The position numbers and the translations under genes were made by a program. The notes beneath the pieces were generated by a model. It was not told the origin of the DNA. It saw only the letters and a program-made list of their open reading frames with translations, and did no database searches. Source: Sphingobacteriaceae bacterium (GTDB lineage Bacteria > Bacteroidota > Bacteroidia > Sphingobacteriales > Sphingobacteriaceae). From it: a stretch of 64,000 bases of DNA. The stretch's first letter is position 1; every line of letters starts with the position of its first letter. The stretch lies in assembly GCA_947460875.1 (NCBI GenBank), contig CANHGR010000008.1, positions 1-64,000 of the forward strand. Direction: 5' to 3'. This document shows positions 62,562 through 64,000 of this stretch, one piece after another.

Positions 62562-62930
62562 TTACTCTTTTGAATTCTTCTTAATAATCTTTCTAATCTT
62601 CTCCATTTCCTCTTTACTGATCTTTTGCTCTTTTACCATAAATAATAAAAGACTTTCTGCCGAGTTATCGAAATAACCAAGCAGCATCGATTTAAAATAT
62701 AATTTCCGGTATTCTGATTTGCTTACCAAGGGAAAATATTCATAGGTTTTTCCATAAGCCTTATATCCTACATAACCCTTTTTCTCCAATAGTCTAACAA
62801 CAGAAGAGATAGTATTATAAGGCGGCTTTGGATGCTCCGGAATGGCTTCAATAATATCTTTTACGAAAGCATTTTTTAGCTTCCATATGATTTGTATGAT
62901 ACGCTCTTCGGTTTTTGTCAGCTCTTCCAT
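62562..62930 (-). CDS. BlaI/MecI/CopY-family repressor
   Basis: 122 residues from ATG 62930 (an in-frame TTG lies two codons upstream). Winged helix with EERIIQIIWKLKNAFVKDII, PPYNTISSVVRLLEKKGYV and KAYGKTYEYFPLVSKSEYRK. The family represses beta-lactamase or copper genes and is usually partnered by a BlaR1/M56 sensor peptidase, which is not beside it here. An inverted repeat just upstream could be its own operator. Confidence 0.88.
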   Translation of the reverse strand: MEELTKTEERIIQIIWKLKNAFVKDIIEAIPEHPKPPYNTISSVVRLLEKKGYVGYKAYGKTYEYFPLVSKSEYRKLYFKSMLLGYFDNSAESLLLFMVKEQKISKEEMEKIRKIIKKNSKE

Positions 62931-62939
62931 AATCAACTA

Positions 62940-62961
62940 TAAAACTTATATCTCAGTTTTA
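62940..62961. promoter_or_regulatory. inverted repeat upstream of the BlaI-type gene (possible operator)
   Basis: TAAAACT-N8-AGTTTTA, perfect 7-bp arms, 9 bp upstream of ATG 62930. The position suits autorepression. It lacks the TACA/TGTA core of classical BlaI operators. Confidence 0.4.
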
Positions 62962-63033
62962 CAACTGCTTTATACGTTATTATACCTGAAGTTTCAGTTT
63001 AATAGATAAAAAACTAACTATAAACACGATAAT

Positions 63034-63744
63034 TCAAAATCTAATTCTAAAATGCTCTTTTGCCTGATCCTCTTTAAAGAAAACCATTCCAATCCAAAAA
63101 AGATCGACTGTTACGGTTACGCTGGGATGGGCTTTTATTTCTTCCCAGGCTTCTTTTGTCGCCTTGCTCAAATAAATCGTTTCAAAAATCATTATAGATT
63201 TACTTGAAATCTTGGGAAGGCATATATAAAAATAATCCAGAGGGCTTTCCATCCTTCGCTCGGCCGCGACGAAAACAATATCAAGATTCTTAACTTTTGA
63301 AATTATCCCAGCAACGGTATGATCTTCATTTTGGACCAGGTATTCGACATTATTTGTCTGGAGCGATTTAAAATTCTGAACCGAATTATCGGTTTCAGAA
63401 TAAGTCTGTATGGTGATAACTCTTGCCGAGGGCGCAGCTTTTGCTAGGTATAAGGTGCTGATACCTACGTTTGTTCCGATCTCAAGAATATTTCTAGGCG
63501 TGAATTCTTCAACGAGCCGGTAAATAAGCCGGTGAATCTTCGATCGTTTAGAGGGCATCACTGCACTTTGGTCTTGCAATAACTTTTGATGCAATTTTTC
63601 AATCTCGGCATAATCGCTCCTTTCCGATCGATCATATATAACCTCATCCACTAAATGATAAACAAAAGGCGAGTGTAATCCGTGTCGGTCTTTGGCTTTT
63701 AGTTGATGCCTTAGATATGCAAGTATGGAAGGCATGTTTATCAT
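63034..63744 (-). CDS. class I SAM-dependent methyltransferase (O-methyltransferase-like)
   Basis: 236 residues from ATG 63744; ATG 63735 is also possible. The Rossmann motif I is NILEIGTNVGISTLYLAKA, followed by VITIQTYSE and LDIVFVAAERR (motif II and III positions, though the usual acidic residue after the third strand is shifted). It fits the catechol O-methyltransferase-like group often found in this phylum. The substrate is unknown. TATTTTTG at 63756-63749 could be its -7 box. Confidence 0.82.
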   Translation of the reverse strand: MINMPSILAYLRHQLKAKDRHGLHSPFVYHLVDEVIYDRSERSDYAEIEKLHQKLLQDQSAVMPSKRSKIHRLIYRLVEEFTPRNILEIGTNVGISTLYLAKAAPSARVITIQTYSETDNSVQNFKSLQTNNVEYLVQNEDHTVAGIISKVKNLDIVFVAAERRMESPLDYFYICLPKISSKSIMIFETIYLSKATKEAWEEIKAHPSVTVTVDLFWIGMVFFKEDQAKEHFRIRF

Positions 63745-63802
63745 ATTTCAAAAATAGATAAACGATTTATCCGTAAAGAATGTTAAATTAGAAAATAGAA
63801 AG

Positions 63803-64000
63803 ATGATCAACTATAAAGAGGTAGAATCTTTAATTAAATTGCTTGACGACCCTGATAATGAGATATCCAGGCATGTTGAAGATAAGCTTTTATCCTATGG
63901 CTATGAGATTATCAATTACTTGGAAAGCGCTTGGGAGCAATCTTTTGATGCCATCTTACAAGAACGAATTGAAAATTTAGTTCATAAAATCCAATTCCGG
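63803..64000 (+). CDS. start of a SirB1/transglutaminase-like protein (partial)
   Basis: Frame open from ATG 63803 to the right edge, 66 codons. It begins MINYKEVESLIKLLDDPDNE, followed by HVEDKLLSYGYEIINYLESA, the helical opening common to SirB1-type transglutaminase-like proteins in the phylum. The catalytic domain would lie outside the window, so the assignment rests only on the N-terminus. Confidence 0.6.
   Translation, partial: MINYKEVESLIKLLDDPDNEISRHVEDKLLSYGYEIINYLESAWEQSFDAILQERIENLVHKIQFR

Noticed and set aside
1-64000. CRISPR array, prophage, integrase or insertion sequence
   Set aside because: No spaced direct repeats, transposase or integrase motifs, or flanking duplications were seen.

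Overview
The window is chromosomal DNA of a Bacteroidota bacterium, most likely from the Sphingobacteriales (Pedobacter-like). The evidence is the Bacteroidota promoter form (TTTG or TTG, 19-21 bp, then TAnnTTTG) in front of many genes, weak or absent Shine-Dalgarno sites, a long SecA of about 1100 residues, an alternative complex III (Act) joined to an aa3-type oxidase, and families common in this phylum (Wzi-like outer membrane proteins, SPOR protein, plant-type glutaminyl cyclase, DUF4286, deoxyhypusine-synthase-like protein). The assignment below phylum level is an inference.

Layout. 1-3.8 kb (minus): an operon of two paralogous Wzi-like outer membrane proteins with a small lipoprotein between them; the last gene runs off the left edge. 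3.8-7.5 kb (minus): purD, rlmD, a conserved small protein and a phosphoribosyltransferase. 7.7-17.1 kb (plus): secA, a SPOR protein, an M20 amidohydrolase, an exported protein, dnaG, yraN and a lipoprotein glutaminyl cyclase. 17.1-20.9 kb (minus): uvrA and a lytic transglycosylase. 21-23.6 kb (plus): a pseudouridine synthase with a long basic N-terminus and a secreted lactonase-type beta-propeller. 23.6-24.2 kb: a gene-poor stretch holding an unusual tRNA-like gene with its own promoter and terminator-like hairpin. 24.2-33.9 kb: Lrp/AsnC regulator, pdhB, a fused UvrD-type helicase/nuclease, a VWA + MoxR-ATPase pair, a membrane metallophosphoesterase and a UbiA-like membrane protein. 33.9-38.3 kb (minus): S9 peptidase, histidine kinase and response regulator. 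38.5-41.2 kb (plus): TPR protein, DUF4286 protein, rfbC.

41.2-60.0 kb (minus) is the main functional block: a continuous run encoding a stand-alone cytochrome c, ActABCDEF, oxidase subunits II and I, then (after a terminator-like hairpin) heme A synthase, heme O synthase, two subunit III-type proteins, a subunit IV-type protein, SCO copper chaperone, DUF420 protein, a small Cys/Met-rich membrane protein, a DUF2461 protein and an OmpA lipoprotein. Together these describe a quinol-to-oxygen chain that bypasses a bc1 complex: ActC/ActF with ActB oxidise quinol, ActA/ActE and the monoheme cytochrome carry electrons to CuA on subunit II, and the downstream genes make heme A and load copper.

60.2-64 kb: deoxyhypusine-synthase-like protein, an Omp85-type barrel, a BlaI-type repressor with an upstream inverted repeat, an O-methyltransferase-like protein, and the start of a SirB1-like gene cut by the right edge.

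No CRISPR array, insertion sequence, integrase, phage gene or rRNA was seen. Most of the window is ordinary core genome. The observation I would check first is the tRNA-like unit at 23.9-24.14 kb, followed by the CxxC/Met-rich small protein in the oxidase assembly cluster and the paired monoheme domains at the head of the Act operon.
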